Shown here: positions 32,199-41,482 of the stretch, piece after piece
How positions within the stretch are numbered: the stretch's first letter is position 1
How the letters are laid out: every line of letters begins with the position of its first letter
Origin: Gammaproteobacteria bacterium
Lineage (GTDB): Bacteria; Pseudomonadota; Gammaproteobacteria; JAPPPA01
Length of the DNA stretch: 64,000 nt
Reading direction: 5' to 3'
Assembly (NCBI GenBank): GCA_030425645.1
Contig: JAUHZK010000006.1
Location: 186,001 to 250,000, forward strand
The notes under the pieces: generated by a model
Database searches by the model: none
Seen by the model: the letters and a program-made list of their open reading frames with translations, nothing else
What the model was told of the DNA's origin: nothing
Position numbers and translations under genes: made by a program

Positions 32199-32207
32199 TA
32201 TTTCTGG

Positions 32208-32230
32208 ATATGCATATTTAATATGCATAT
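32208..32230. promoter_or_regulatory. Putative BrnA operator: ATATGCATAT-TTA-ATATGCATAT
   Basis: Two identical self-palindromic 10-mers immediately upstream of brnT. Confidence 0.55.
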
Positions 32231-32239
32231 ACTTTGGTG

Positions 32240-32506
32240 ATGTTAATTGAATTCGACTCTAGCAAAGCAGCTTCAAACTTTAAAAAGCATGGTGTTAGCT
32301 TTGAAGAAGCAGCAACAGTGCTTTATGACCCAATGGCGCTAGTTAGAGAAGATGACGATAGCGTTGGCGAACAGCGCTGGTTAACTTTGGGTATGAGCGG
32401 CAACGCGAGGTTGTTACTAGTCGTTCATACCGTTCGCCATGAAGACACAATCAGAATTATTTCGGCAAGAAAGGCCACAAAAGCGGAGGCCAAATACTAT
32501 GCGTGA
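32240..32506 (+). CDS. brnT: BrnT family toxin
   Basis: IEFDSSKAASNFKKHGVSFEEAATVLYDP...RWLTLGMSGNARLLLVVHTVR...IRIISARKATKAEAKYYA. Confidence 0.92.
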   Translation: MLIEFDSSKAASNFKKHGVSFEEAATVLYDPMALVREDDDSVGEQRWLTLGMSGNARLLLVVHTVRHEDTIRIISARKATKAEAKYYA

Positions 32507-32768
32507 CGAATACGATTTTTCAGATGCGAAGCGGGCGAAAGACGTTCCGCACTTAGCCAAACTACAAAAAGAAGGCGCGAATAAAACTCGCATTACCATG
32601 ATGCTGGATAACGATGTGCTTCTAGCATTTCGAGAGCAAGCAAGTGAAAAAGGCTTGGGTTATCAAACTTTGATTAACCAAACGCTCAAAGAGGCGTTAA
32701 CTCGTAGGCCTTTAGATGAAGCAGTATTGCGCGAAGTGCTTCGGGAAGAATTAGCGCATTACGGTTAA
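32499..32768 (+). CDS. brnA: BrnA family antitoxin
   Basis: YDFSDAKRAKD...KTRITMMLDNDVLLAFREQASEKGLGYQTLINQTLKEAL; overlaps brnT 3' end. Confidence 0.9.
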   Translation: MRDEYDFSDAKRAKDVPHLAKLQKEGANKTRITMMLDNDVLLAFREQASEKGLGYQTLINQTLKEALTRRPLDEAVLREVLREELAHYG

Positions 32769-33175
32769 ACTTTCTCGCCTTCGCCATACACACCAAATAT
32801 CACCAAGCCTGCGGTAATCAATGCCGTGGCCACGGCTGAACCCCAGCCGATTACGTGCATAGAAATGGCCCAGCCATCCCAAGTGCCTGTAGCACCGTAA
32901 TAAACCAAATATAGGCAAGCGCCGCCGTTGCTAACAATGCCAGCGTAAATGGGTGCCATGGCGCGCTTACCTGCTAAAGCGGCTTTAAGCGCAAAGCTAT
33001 AGTCGACACAGAGCGCTAAATAAGCCCAACCCAACATGCGTACCCATTGATAGGTTTCCTGCTCAGGGAAACCAATTGCATTGATAACGGAAGCGGGGAA
33101 TAGCAGTAACGGCACACACCAAACGAATACGGTAGCGCTGATTTTGAAAATAAGAACTTTGGCTAAGGCATTCAT
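32765..33175 (-). CDS. Hypothetical multi-pass membrane protein
   Basis: 136 aa, several hydrophobic segments. Confidence 0.65.
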   Translation of the reverse strand: MNALAKVLIFKISATVFVWCVPLLLFPASVINAIGFPEQETYQWVRMLGWAYLALCVDYSFALKAALAGKRAMAPIYAGIVSNGGACLYLVYYGATGTWDGWAISMHVIGWGSAVATALITAGLVIFGVYGEGEKV

Positions 33176-33276
33176 GCGTTAAAACTCCATCGGGGTGGCT
33201 GCATGGTCAATGTGCTGCGTGGGTGATTGCCGCACATTATGCAAAAGCATTTCCATAATAAAATCGGGAGACACCA

Positions 33277-33987
33277 ATGGCCAAGAAAAAATACGGTATG
33301 GGCCGTATTAAAGAGCTACTCAGGCTGCCATCTGCTGAGCCGATGTACGTGCTCAATATTCTTAAATACAGCGACTTTAAAGCCTACCGTTGGTATGGCG
33401 TTGCCGTACTGCCCGTACTGAAACTGGCCGGTGGCAATGTCGAGTGGTCTGGCTATCCAAGCGAGATGCTGCATGGTGAGACGCAATGCCAAAGTATTTT
33501 GGTGGTGCGTTACCCCAGCCATAAACACTTTATTCGCATGATTGCGAACCCGTATTACGCGGCGATTAATAAGATTCGTGAAAAGGCCGTTGAGCGCTTT
33601 GAAGGCGCTTTTAGTGAGGGTGTTAGCGGTCATGGAGATAACCTGCACCGCAAGCGCAAGTTGCTGGTGCTGCACTTTAATAGCCAAGCGCCGAAGGCGG
33701 CGTTTAAGCAAGCGGAAACCATGTTGAAACCGCTAGGCGCTGAGCCGTTGCTAAGCATCTCGCAGTACTTGGCGTTGGATTTAATGCCGCGACCGAAGCC
33801 AACGGATCCCAATCCGCTAACTTATCAACGCAATATGTTTTTTGCGATTGATGAAGTAAGCGATGAATTGCGGGCCAGTATCAATGTGCTGGCGGCTGAT
33901 TTAGGCGATTGCCGCATCGGGGTGTATAAAAGCTCGAACCCTAAAGCCTACTTACCGGGGCAGCCGGTGCCCAGTTATCTGCAATAA
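33277..33987 (+). CDS. Hypothetical protein, possible DUF1330-like dimeric alpha/beta-barrel domain(s)
   Basis: YVLNILKYSDFKAYRWYG...VVRYPSHKHFIRMIANPYYAAI. Confidence 0.55.
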   Translation: MAKKKYGMGRIKELLRLPSAEPMYVLNILKYSDFKAYRWYGVAVLPVLKLAGGNVEWSGYPSEMLHGETQCQSILVVRYPSHKHFIRMIANPYYAAINKIREKAVERFEGAFSEGVSGHGDNLHRKRKLLVLHFNSQAPKAAFKQAETMLKPLGAEPLLSISQYLALDLMPRPKPTDPNPLTYQRNMFFAIDEVSDELRASINVLAADLGDCRIGVYKSSNPKAYLPGQPVPSYLQ

Positions 33988-34027
33988 AAAGCACGGCTCC
34001 TAGAAATGGTATTGACGGCTTTCTAGG

Positions 34028-34056
34028 CTGCCCTTCGACAAGCTCAGGGTGAGCGG
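34028..34056. repeat. REP-like intergenic element
   Basis: GCCCTTCGACAAGCTCAGGGTGAGCGG; translated product contains the common AHPELVEG artefact. Confidence 0.75.
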
Positions 34057-34084
34057 AGAGGTGATTAGCGGTGTTTCGCCCTCT

Positions 34085-34300
34085 GTGCGGCTGAGCAACG
34101 GAGCTAAATTGAGATTGAGCCTGCGGCCTGTTTGAGCGTAGCGAGTTCCGCAGGCGCTCAATTTTGTGAGTAGCGCAAGGAACCGCGTAGCGGCCGCACG
34201 GTGGGTAAAGCATTTTTTCGTCTATTTTTGATGCTTCAAAAATAGACTCGGCCTGCGGGAACAGGTGAACACAAACGTGGAATGATTCTAGGGCCGAAAC
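34085..34300. repeat. Intergenic mosaic element with perfect 12-bp-stem hairpin (34220-34247)
   Basis: CCTGTTTGAGCGTAGCGAGTTCCGCAGGCGC...CGCACGGTGGGTAAAG...GTCTATTTTTGA-TGCT-TCAAAAATAGAC. Confidence 0.6.
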
Positions 34301-34323
34301 CCCAACTAAAGTATTTTCCAAAA

Positions 34324-34362
34324 TAAAGCCCTGCGGAGCATTGTTTCGCAGGGCTTTATGGT
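34324..34362. terminator. Bidirectional terminator-like hairpin
   Basis: AAAGCCCTGCG...CGCAGGGCTTT. Confidence 0.7.
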
Positions 34363-34378
34363 GATGATAGATAACAGC

Positions 34379-34921
34379 TTAGTAGCGATAGCGGTCATTA
34401 TGTTTCAGCGCATAAATGCGCTCGCTGGCCTTATCTAGCTTAGCCTGAATGATGGCGCGTTCTTTTTTATTGAACTTGCCGTCAGCTCGGAAGTTGCTTT
34501 CCATGCGGGCGATATTGCGTTGCTGTTTGCGTAGTCGTTTGGCTTCTTTCGGAACCAGCTCGCCTGATCTGACGCCTTGACGAATACGTTTGGCTTGGCG
34601 CTCCTGCCGTGCATTAATGCTCATGGCCTGTGGCCGTGGTCCAGCTGCGTAGTCGCCGTGTTGGTGTGGGCCATGCTGGTGTGGGCGATGCGGTTTGTTG
34701 GGTTTGTAATGGTCATGTTTGCCATCGTCATCTAGTGCGGCATCAATCGCTAATACGGCACCGGCGAATAGCGCCAAGTGAAACAGGTCGCGGTGAAAAT
34801 CATTTTTACTGTGCTGATGGGCAGCGTGATGGCGCTGGTGTTTGTGCACATGCTTCGGGGCCGCTAGGGTAGCGGTGCTAAATAAGCTGGCTGCGCAAGT
34901 CGCAATAATTAGCTTTTTCAT
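34379..34921 (-). CDS. Secreted histidine-rich protein, unknown
   Basis: Signal peptide plus HVHKHQRHHAAHQHSKNDFH and HDHYKPNKPHRPHQHGPHQHG. Confidence 0.7.
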   Translation of the reverse strand: MKKLIIATCAASLFSTATLAAPKHVHKHQRHHAAHQHSKNDFHRDLFHLALFAGAVLAIDAALDDDGKHDHYKPNKPHRPHQHGPHQHGDYAAGPRPQAMSINARQERQAKRIRQGVRSGELVPKEAKRLRKQQRNIARMESNFRADGKFNKKERAIIQAKLDKASERIYALKHNDRYRY

Positions 34922-35035
34922 GGTGTAATCCTTATCAATCTAACAGTTGCCAAAAAATAAAAGCGCTTTGAGAGATATAACGCGGCAAGCTGCGCTAGGT
35001 TTACTGCCGTACCTAAATAATTCAGGAGACAAAAC

Positions 35036-35452
35036 ATGCATGCAGATATTTTGATGCCCACCGTAGCTATGACCGCCGTGATTGCGGTGGTATGGGTGAT
35101 GCTCTATGTAAACCGCATTGGCGAAATGAAAGCCAAGGGTATTGATACTGAGGACTTTAAAGGTCCGAATAACGTTAAAGACAGCCTCGAAAACATTAAC
35201 GCCTCAGACAATTTTAAAAACCTGTTTGAGATGCCGGTATTGTTTTACGTGCTCTGCGGTTTTGTTGCCATTAGCGGCCTAACCACGCCAGCCTTAGTGT
35301 GTATGGCGTGGATTTATGTCGGCCTACGTGCGGCGCATAGCTTTATCCATATTACTTACAACCGCGTGATGCATCGTTTTCTGGTGTATGCCTTAAGCAC
35401 CATTTTGTTGTTTGTGATGTGGGGCTGTTTCGCGCTGCGTTTAATGGCTTAG
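35036..35452 (+). CDS. MAPEG family membrane protein
   Basis: VNRIGEMKAKGID...NLFEMPVLFYVLCGF...WIYVGLRAAHSFIHITYNRVMHRF. Confidence 0.85.
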   Translation: MHADILMPTVAMTAVIAVVWVMLYVNRIGEMKAKGIDTEDFKGPNNVKDSLENINASDNFKNLFEMPVLFYVLCGFVAISGLTTPALVCMAWIYVGLRAAHSFIHITYNRVMHRFLVYALSTILLFVMWGCFALRLMA

Positions 35453-35462
35453 GAGTAGAGAT

Positions 35463-35807
35463 ATGTCTAAAGCAAAAATTAGCTTCGCTCAGAAAAAGCT
35501 ACTGTTTGGCATCAGCTTTTTTGCTGCCGTTTTTTTAGCGGTATTTTTTGTGGTGGCAGTGCCCGCCACGATTGCCGATGGCGACATTATTGGTGCTTTC
35601 GCAGCGGGGTTTGTAAACCCTTATGCCGCCGCGTATTCAACTGACGTGTTTATGTGCTGGGCGATTTTGGCCTGCTGGGTTATTTACGAACGCACGGTGT
35701 ATAAGGTTCAACATGGCTGGTTAGCACTGCTGCTAGGCGCGGTGCCAGGTGTGGCCTTTGGCTTTGCGCTGTATCTGTTTATGCGAATGACGCAAGGCCG
35801 TGACTAG
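35463..35807 (+). CDS. Hypothetical membrane protein (DUF2834-like)
   Basis: 114 aa, three hydrophobic segments; family name tentative. Confidence 0.55.
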   Translation: MSKAKISFAQKKLLFGISFFAAVFLAVFFVVAVPATIADGDIIGAFAAGFVNPYAAAYSTDVFMCWAILACWVIYERTVYKVQHGWLALLLGAVPGVAFGFALYLFMRMTQGRD

Positions 35808-36568
35808 TGCGGTGCCATCGACAGATTTTAAGTCTGTTGTGTTGTTGGGCGATGTTGTTAACAGCGCCCGCGTTCGCCGCTACGGAGCCGCCTGAAGTGA
35901 AAAAACTTGAAGTGAGCGAAACGGTAGTGCTCTTGCATGGTTTGGCGCGTTCGTCCTCGTCTATGAACAAAATGCAGGCGTTTTTAGAGGGCAGGGGTTA
36001 TGCCGTCTGTAATATCGACTACCCCTCAACCGAACATGATATCGAGACGCTGGTTGATGGTTATGTGCTGCCGGCGATTAATGCTTGTAAGGGCGATGTC
36101 AGCTCATTGCACTTTGTAACGCATTCAATGGGCGGTATTCTCACGCGCCAAATTGCACAACGCTTGGCAGAGCAAGAAACCGCCGACTTTACGATTAACC
36201 GTGTAGTGATGTTAAGCCCGCCGAATAAGGGCAGTGAAGTGGTGGATAAGCTAAAAGGCTGGAAACCGTTTCAGTGGCTTAACGGTTCTGCGGGTTCGCA
36301 GTTAGGAACTGACGCTAATAGCAAACCGAATACACTCGGCAAAGCGACCTTTGAAGTCGGTGTGATTACGGGTGATCGTTCTATCAACTGGATTTTATCG
36401 ACCATGCTGCCGGGCGATGACGACGGCAAAGTAACGGTTGAAAGCGCCAAGCTAGAAGGGATGAAAGCTTTCAAAATCATGCACGCCACGCATCCGTTTA
36501 TTATGCGTAAAAAAGCCGTGCTGAAAGAAGTTGGACACTTCTTAGCGCACGGGGCGTTTTCTAGTTAG
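35807..36568 (+). CDS. Alpha/beta hydrolase (lipase-like)
   Basis: VVLLHGLARSSSSMNKM...LHFVTHSMGGILTRQIA; THPFIM near C-terminus. Confidence 0.85.
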   Translation: MRCHRQILSLLCCWAMLLTAPAFAATEPPEVKKLEVSETVVLLHGLARSSSSMNKMQAFLEGRGYAVCNIDYPSTEHDIETLVDGYVLPAINACKGDVSSLHFVTHSMGGILTRQIAQRLAEQETADFTINRVVMLSPPNKGSEVVDKLKGWKPFQWLNGSAGSQLGTDANSKPNTLGKATFEVGVITGDRSINWILSTMLPGDDDGKVTVESAKLEGMKAFKIMHATHPFIMRKKAVLKEVGHFLAHGAFSS

Positions 36569-36582
36569 CTCCAGTTAATCCG

Positions 36583-36641
36583 TCCTGCGACAGGCTCAGG
36601 ACTAACGGGGTTTCCGTTCATGCTGAGCTTGTCGAAGCATA
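36583..36641. repeat. Inverted REP-like pair
   Basis: GTCCTGCGACAGGCTCAGGACTAACGG...CCGTTCATGCTGAGCTTGTCGAAGCAT. Confidence 0.75.
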
Positions 36642-36649
36642 TTGGTTAC

Positions 36650-37060
36650 TTATTCGGCCGGCAAAACATAAGTACCCTGAGCAATCGCGCAGGGTTGGTC
36701 TTCGTTGTCGTCTGTCCAAATGTCAACGCTACCAATGACCGTGCGGCCGCTGGCTTTATGGCTGACGGCTTTGGCATATAACCGTTCGCCGGCCGCAGGG
36801 CGTAGATAGCGAATAGATAAATCGGAAGTCATTGCCATCGGCTCAGGACGATCACGGCTAGCAGAGGCTAATACCCATAAAGCCATATCCGCCGCTGCAA
36901 ACTGTACCGGCCCGCTAATAAAGCCGCCAGGGCGGATAGCGGCTTCGCTGGGTGTTAGCGAGACCACGGCGCCGTGTTCGCTAATGTCGGTAACGCTAAA
37001 GCGGTTATCGGGCCAGTACTTGGCTACCATCGCGTTAAATTTTTCAGCGGTTAGTTTCAT
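36650..37060 (-). CDS. PaaI-like thioesterase (hotdog fold)
   Basis: RPGGFISGPVQFAAADMALWVLASASR...SIRYLRPAAGERLYAKA. Confidence 0.85.
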   Translation of the reverse strand: MKLTAEKFNAMVAKYWPDNRFSVTDISEHGAVVSLTPSEAAIRPGGFISGPVQFAAADMALWVLASASRDRPEPMAMTSDLSIRYLRPAAGERLYAKAVSHKASGRTVIGSVDIWTDDNEDQPCAIAQGTYVLPAE

Positions 37061-37063
37061 GAC

Positions 37064-38335
37064 TTAGTCCGGCGCGTAGGCTTCAATAATTTCTTCGCCT
37101 TTAATGCCTTTCTCAAACGCTTTCAGACGTTTATGAATAGATAGTAGCTCGACAATCGTGCTCCAAGAATTCACTAGGTATTGGAAGGAGCTGCTCACTT
37201 GGCCAAAGGCTGAGGCAATCTGCTGGAAAATACCAAAGGTAATGCTGCCGAGAGCAAAGGCCGGTATCAGTAGCAGTAAAACTAGGACATTGTCGGTTTG
37301 CAGGTAGAGATAACGAGCGACATTAAAGTACATATAGTGGAAATAGAGCTTGAAGTAGTTCTTGCGAACATTGGCAAAAAGCTCTTTCAGTGTTGGTGGT
37401 TGGGCGCGATCTTCGTAATCCTCGCCGTAGACCAGCTCTTTACGGTAAGCCGCTTCTACGCGTTGGTTTTTGAAATACAGCCCCGGTAATTTAATTCCCA
37501 CCACGGCCAGTAGCACGGTGCCAAAAATGGCCCAAGCCAGCGCAGCGAAGAATAAGGCCTGTGGTATTTCGCCCACAATCGGTAGCGTCGGTACGTAGAT
37601 CGAGAGGCCCCAAAGCACTGGCAAAAAGGCAAACAGGGTCATGATGGCATCAATAAAGGACACACCCAGGTTTTCAACGATATCGGCAAAACGCATGGTG
37701 TCTTCTTGAATACGCTGCGAGGCACCTTCGATATGCCGGACCTGCGACCATTTGCTGGTGTAGTAATCGTTCATGGCCGTACGCCAGCGGAACACATAAT
37801 GACTAGAGAAGAATCGCACCATTACCGCGACAACAATTGCTACCGAGGCGATCTCGACAAAAATTAACGCGAGATCGAGTAGCTCAACATTTAGTTGGCT
37901 GACTTCTTCGGCGCTTCTATCTGGGGTGATGACCTTTTGCGTTTCTGGGTCAGTAGTGCCCAATACGCCTTGGATCATGTCGAACATAGGGCGGCGCCAT
38001 TGCAGCAAGGCGACCGACACCTGCACCGAGTAGTAGGTAGCAAACAAAATCAGCTGTGAGCCTACTACGGACCACCACTGCCAGCGGTGCGGCGAAACCG
38101 TAAACCAGAAGGCTGAAAACAGCGCGCAGGCGACGAAGTAATATAAATAGAACAGTAAGAAGTCATCGGTAATAAAAAAGCCGAGGCCTACTACCGGTGG
38201 TTGCGGAGTTAGATCTAGGCCGATAGCGGCGCCGATGGATTCGTTAAAGCTGTACCAAACGAAGATACAGATTGCTGCCCATAGGGCCGCAGACGAGAAG
38301 AACCACTTTGGGTTCGGAAAAAATGAACGAAACAT
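37064..38335 (-). CDS. sbmA: SbmA/BacA-like peptide transporter
   Basis: MFRSFFPNPKWFFSSAALW...WRTAMNDYYTSKWSQVRHIEGASQRIQEDTMRFADIVENLG. Confidence 0.92.
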   Translation of the reverse strand: MFRSFFPNPKWFFSSAALWAAICIFVWYSFNESIGAAIGLDLTPQPPVVGLGFFITDDFLLFYLYYFVACALFSAFWFTVSPHRWQWWSVVGSQLILFATYYSVQVSVALLQWRRPMFDMIQGVLGTTDPETQKVITPDRSAEEVSQLNVELLDLALIFVEIASVAIVVAVMVRFFSSHYVFRWRTAMNDYYTSKWSQVRHIEGASQRIQEDTMRFADIVENLGVSFIDAIMTLFAFLPVLWGLSIYVPTLPIVGEIPQALFFAALAWAIFGTVLLAVVGIKLPGLYFKNQRVEAAYRKELVYGEDYEDRAQPPTLKELFANVRKNYFKLYFHYMYFNVARYLYLQTDNVLVLLLLIPAFALGSITFGIFQQIASAFGQVSSSFQYLVNSWSTIVELLSIHKRLKAFEKGIKGEEIIEAYAPD

Positions 38336-38360
38336 AGTCTCTCTTTTTTAGTTCTACATA

Positions 38361-38449
38361 TCGTCATCCTGAAAAATGCACTGCATTTATTCAGGATCTC
38401 TTTACTAGGAGGAGATTCCGGATAAGTGCTGCGCACTTTCCAGAATGAC
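38361..38449. repeat. Composite palindromic intergenic element
   Basis: GTCATCCTGAAAAATGCACTGCATTTATTCAGGA...TCCGGATAAGTGCTGCGCACTTTCCAGAATGAC; each arm has its own dyad, outer ends are inverted. Confidence 0.65.
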
Positions 38450-38452
38450 AAA

Positions 38453-40807
38453 TCAAGCTGTTTTCTTATTGCCGAGCGCGTAGATTACGCGAGCGATAGC
38501 AGGAAGCAAGAAGATTGCGCCAAACATATTGGCGACAAACATAAACACCAGCAAGATGCCCATATCGGCTTGGAACTGCAGCTTCGATAACAACCACGTG
38601 CATACTGATAAACCCAGGGTTAGACCAGTGAAAATCACCGCTTTGCCGGTTGATTGCAGGGTATGGAAATAAGCCGTTTCAAAATCTTCGCCGCGTTTTA
38701 AATGCTGGTGCAGGCTGTCGTAAATATAAATACCGTAATCGACGCCAATGCCCACCGCTAAGGCGGCTACGGGCAGGGTGGCGACTTTCAGTCCGATGCC
38801 GAGCACGGCCATCAAGCCATAAGCCATGAGCGATACCAGTGATAACGGCAGTATGACGCTGGCAACCCCAGCAAAGTTTCGGAAGCTGAGCCAGCACATC
38901 AAAATAATGGCGGCGTAAACCCACACGAGAATGGGTTTTTCCTCAGCCGCAATCACTTCATTAGTGGCCGCCATAATGCCAACGTTGCCAGCGGCAAGGT
39001 GCAGCTGTAACGGCAGGGCGGCCATGTCGGGTTGCTCCGCTTGCCAAGCATGGGTAGCGTTGATTACCGACTGAATGGTGGCGGCGCGATGATCTTTAAG
39101 AAATATATTGACTGGCATCAGCGAACAATCGGCGTTATTGAGTCCCGCAGACGTCGGCACAATACGGCTATTACGAGCTAGCAGCTGTGAGTCATTCGGT
39201 AGGGTATGAAAACGTGGGTCGCCTTCATTCCAACCGACATTGGCCCAAACCATCACCTGCGGTAGGGAAATCACAAACTGTACTGCCTCGTGATTACGCA
39301 TTTGCCAGCTAAAGTCTTCAATGGCTTTGACGACTTGGTAGTTCACGCAGCCGTCGACTTCGGTTTCGAAGATAACGCGTAACAAGTCCTGTCCCAGCCC
39401 AAAACGTTCCGCGATAACGGCGCTGTCTTGGTTATAGCGGCTGTCTGGGCGTAATTCCGGCACGCCGGTTTGGCTGTCACCAATTTGTAAGTCTTGGCCT
39501 TTCCAGAGTCCCCAAGCCAGGCAAAACATCGCCAGTACAATGGCGACGGCAGCGGGTTTAGGGCGGGAAATCTTGGCGATGACGGCCCAGAGGCGATTGG
39601 CGATAGCTTCGCGTTTCTCTAGGCGATGACTAAATTTCTCGTTATCGCTGATATGAACCCAGCTGAGCAAGATAGGCATCATTACCTTGTTGGTAACGAT
39701 AATGGCGGCCACACCGAAGGCGGCGTTAATCGCCATTTCTTGAATAATATCTATATTAATCAAATAGATAGTGGCAAAACCTATCACATCGGTTATCAAT
39801 GCCGAGGTGCCGGGAATAGCCAGTTTACGGAAGGCTTCTAGTGATGCGTCGTAGGCGCTTAGGCCGCTTTCGGCCACCGACTGCGACCAGCTATTTACGA
39901 ACTGGATACCGTGACTAACACCAACGGAGAGCACTAAAAACGGCACTAAAATGGCAAAGGGGTCGAGCCCAAAACCGGCCATTTGTAATAAGCCAAATTC
40001 CCAGACAACGGCGACTACCGAACAAGAGAGCGGCAACAGCGCCAATTTAAATGAGCCGCAATAGCCCCACAGCAGTAGCGCGGTCATGATAAGGGCGATC
40101 ACAAAAAATCCGATCACTTCTAAGGTCGCATCGGTGATGTCGCCGACCACTTTGGCAAAACCAACGATATGGATGCCTATGTTGTCGGTCTCAAACGCTT
40201 GGCGAACATCAGCTTCCAGTTTATGGGCCATATCGACGTAGTCGAGCTTTTCACCTGTGGTCGGATGTGTGTCGAGCAGCTCAGCGGTAATTAGGCTGCC
40301 GCTATGGTCGACCGAGACCATACGGCCAACTAAATTAGCGAGGCCGACATTGGTTTTTACCACTTCAAAGTTTTCCTCATTCGGCTGGTAATCGGCCGGA
40401 ATAACCCGGCCGCTGGAAAAACCACCCTCAATAATCTCGGTATAGCGAGTGTCGGCTGAAAATAGCGATTTAACGCGGGAGCGATCAACACCGGGTAGGA
40501 AAAACACTGCGTCATGCACTTGCCGTAGGGTGTTGAGAAAAGCTTCGTTATAAATGTCTTGGCCGTCTTTCGCGACTACCGCGACGAGTAGCTGATTGGC
40601 GCCGCCAAAGTCATCACGAAACTCTTGGAAATTTTCGATCCATGGGTGATCGAGCGGCAGTTGTTTATCAAAACCGGCATCGGGTTTGATTTGCAGCGCT
40701 TGCCAACCGAAGACAGCGGTCAGCAGCATGAGTACGGTAAAGCCAAGTTTGCGCCGCGCAAAAACCCAAGGTTCAACCACGCGAAGTATCTGCTGTGCCG
40801 TTATCAT
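38453..40807 (-). CDS. RND superfamily / MMPL family transporter
   Basis: 784 aa, two large loops, 12 TM-like pattern; VGIGVDYGIYIYDSLHQHLKRG; VSHGIQFVNSW. Confidence 0.88.
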   Translation of the reverse strand: MITAQQILRVVEPWVFARRKLGFTVLMLLTAVFGWQALQIKPDAGFDKQLPLDHPWIENFQEFRDDFGGANQLLVAVVAKDGQDIYNEAFLNTLRQVHDAVFFLPGVDRSRVKSLFSADTRYTEIIEGGFSSGRVIPADYQPNEENFEVVKTNVGLANLVGRMVSVDHSGSLITAELLDTHPTTGEKLDYVDMAHKLEADVRQAFETDNIGIHIVGFAKVVGDITDATLEVIGFFVIALIMTALLLWGYCGSFKLALLPLSCSVVAVVWEFGLLQMAGFGLDPFAILVPFLVLSVGVSHGIQFVNSWSQSVAESGLSAYDASLEAFRKLAIPGTSALITDVIGFATIYLINIDIIQEMAINAAFGVAAIIVTNKVMMPILLSWVHISDNEKFSHRLEKREAIANRLWAVIAKISRPKPAAVAIVLAMFCLAWGLWKGQDLQIGDSQTGVPELRPDSRYNQDSAVIAERFGLGQDLLRVIFETEVDGCVNYQVVKAIEDFSWQMRNHEAVQFVISLPQVMVWANVGWNEGDPRFHTLPNDSQLLARNSRIVPTSAGLNNADCSLMPVNIFLKDHRAATIQSVINATHAWQAEQPDMAALPLQLHLAAGNVGIMAATNEVIAAEEKPILVWVYAAIILMCWLSFRNFAGVASVILPLSLVSLMAYGLMAVLGIGLKVATLPVAALAVGIGVDYGIYIYDSLHQHLKRGEDFETAYFHTLQSTGKAVIFTGLTLGLSVCTWLLSKLQFQADMGILLVFMFVANMFGAIFLLPAIARVIYALGNKKTA

Positions 40808-40854
40808 AGTGTCCTCATTTATTATTCGCTTAGTCTACACCGGAGCATCGCTGA

Positions 40855-41403
40855 ATGGACCTACACACCGCTTTACTTGAGCGCCGCACGATTAGCCAAT
40901 TTAAGCCTGATGTGCCAGATAGCGAAATTATTAACCGCGCCATTGAGGCCGCGCGCTGGGCGCCAAATCATCGCTTTACTGAGCCTTGGCATTTTTATCG
41001 CCTAGGGCCGGAGACTGCAGCGCAGGTGGTGCAGTTAAATACCGAGTTGGTAAAAGCTAAAAAGGGCGAAGAGGCCGCCGCGGCAAAGGCGGCCAAATGG
41101 GCGGCTGTGCCAGTTTGGATATTAGTCACTAGTGACCGCAGCGAAGATGCGCTCAAGGACCAAGAAGATTATTTGGCCACCGCCTGTGCTATTCAAAACT
41201 TACAGTTGTCGCTGTGGGCCGATGGTGTCGGTTGTAAGTGGACCACCGGCGATGTGACTCGCACCAAAGAACTGCCAGAGTTGTGTTGGTTTGACGCAAA
41301 CTGTGAGCGAGTAGTGGGCTTATTAATGATTGGTTATGCCGCCGAGGTGCCGCCGCCGGTTAGAAATAAAGACCTGCCACAAATTAGTGTTGATTTACCC
41401 TGA
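40855..41403 (+). CDS. Nitroreductase family protein
   Basis: LLERRTISQFKPD...AARWAPNHRFTEPWHFYRL...TACAIQNLQLSLWADGVGCKWTTG. Confidence 0.92.
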   Translation: MDLHTALLERRTISQFKPDVPDSEIINRAIEAARWAPNHRFTEPWHFYRLGPETAAQVVQLNTELVKAKKGEEAAAAKAAKWAAVPVWILVTSDRSEDALKDQEDYLATACAIQNLQLSLWADGVGCKWTTGDVTRTKELPELCWFDANCERVVGLLMIGYAAEVPPPVRNKDLPQISVDLP

Positions 41404-41482
41404 TTTTGGCGCTGCGGCCAAGGGCTTATTTGATCGCTGAGGTAAATTAAGCAGGCAAAAATAAAACACCTGAGGAGAGATC

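Noticed and set aside
33941-34321. 126 aa minus-strand ORF containing SAHPELVEGQPR
   Set aside because: Translation of REP-like repeat and intergenic element; AHPELVEG is a common artefact of this repeat.
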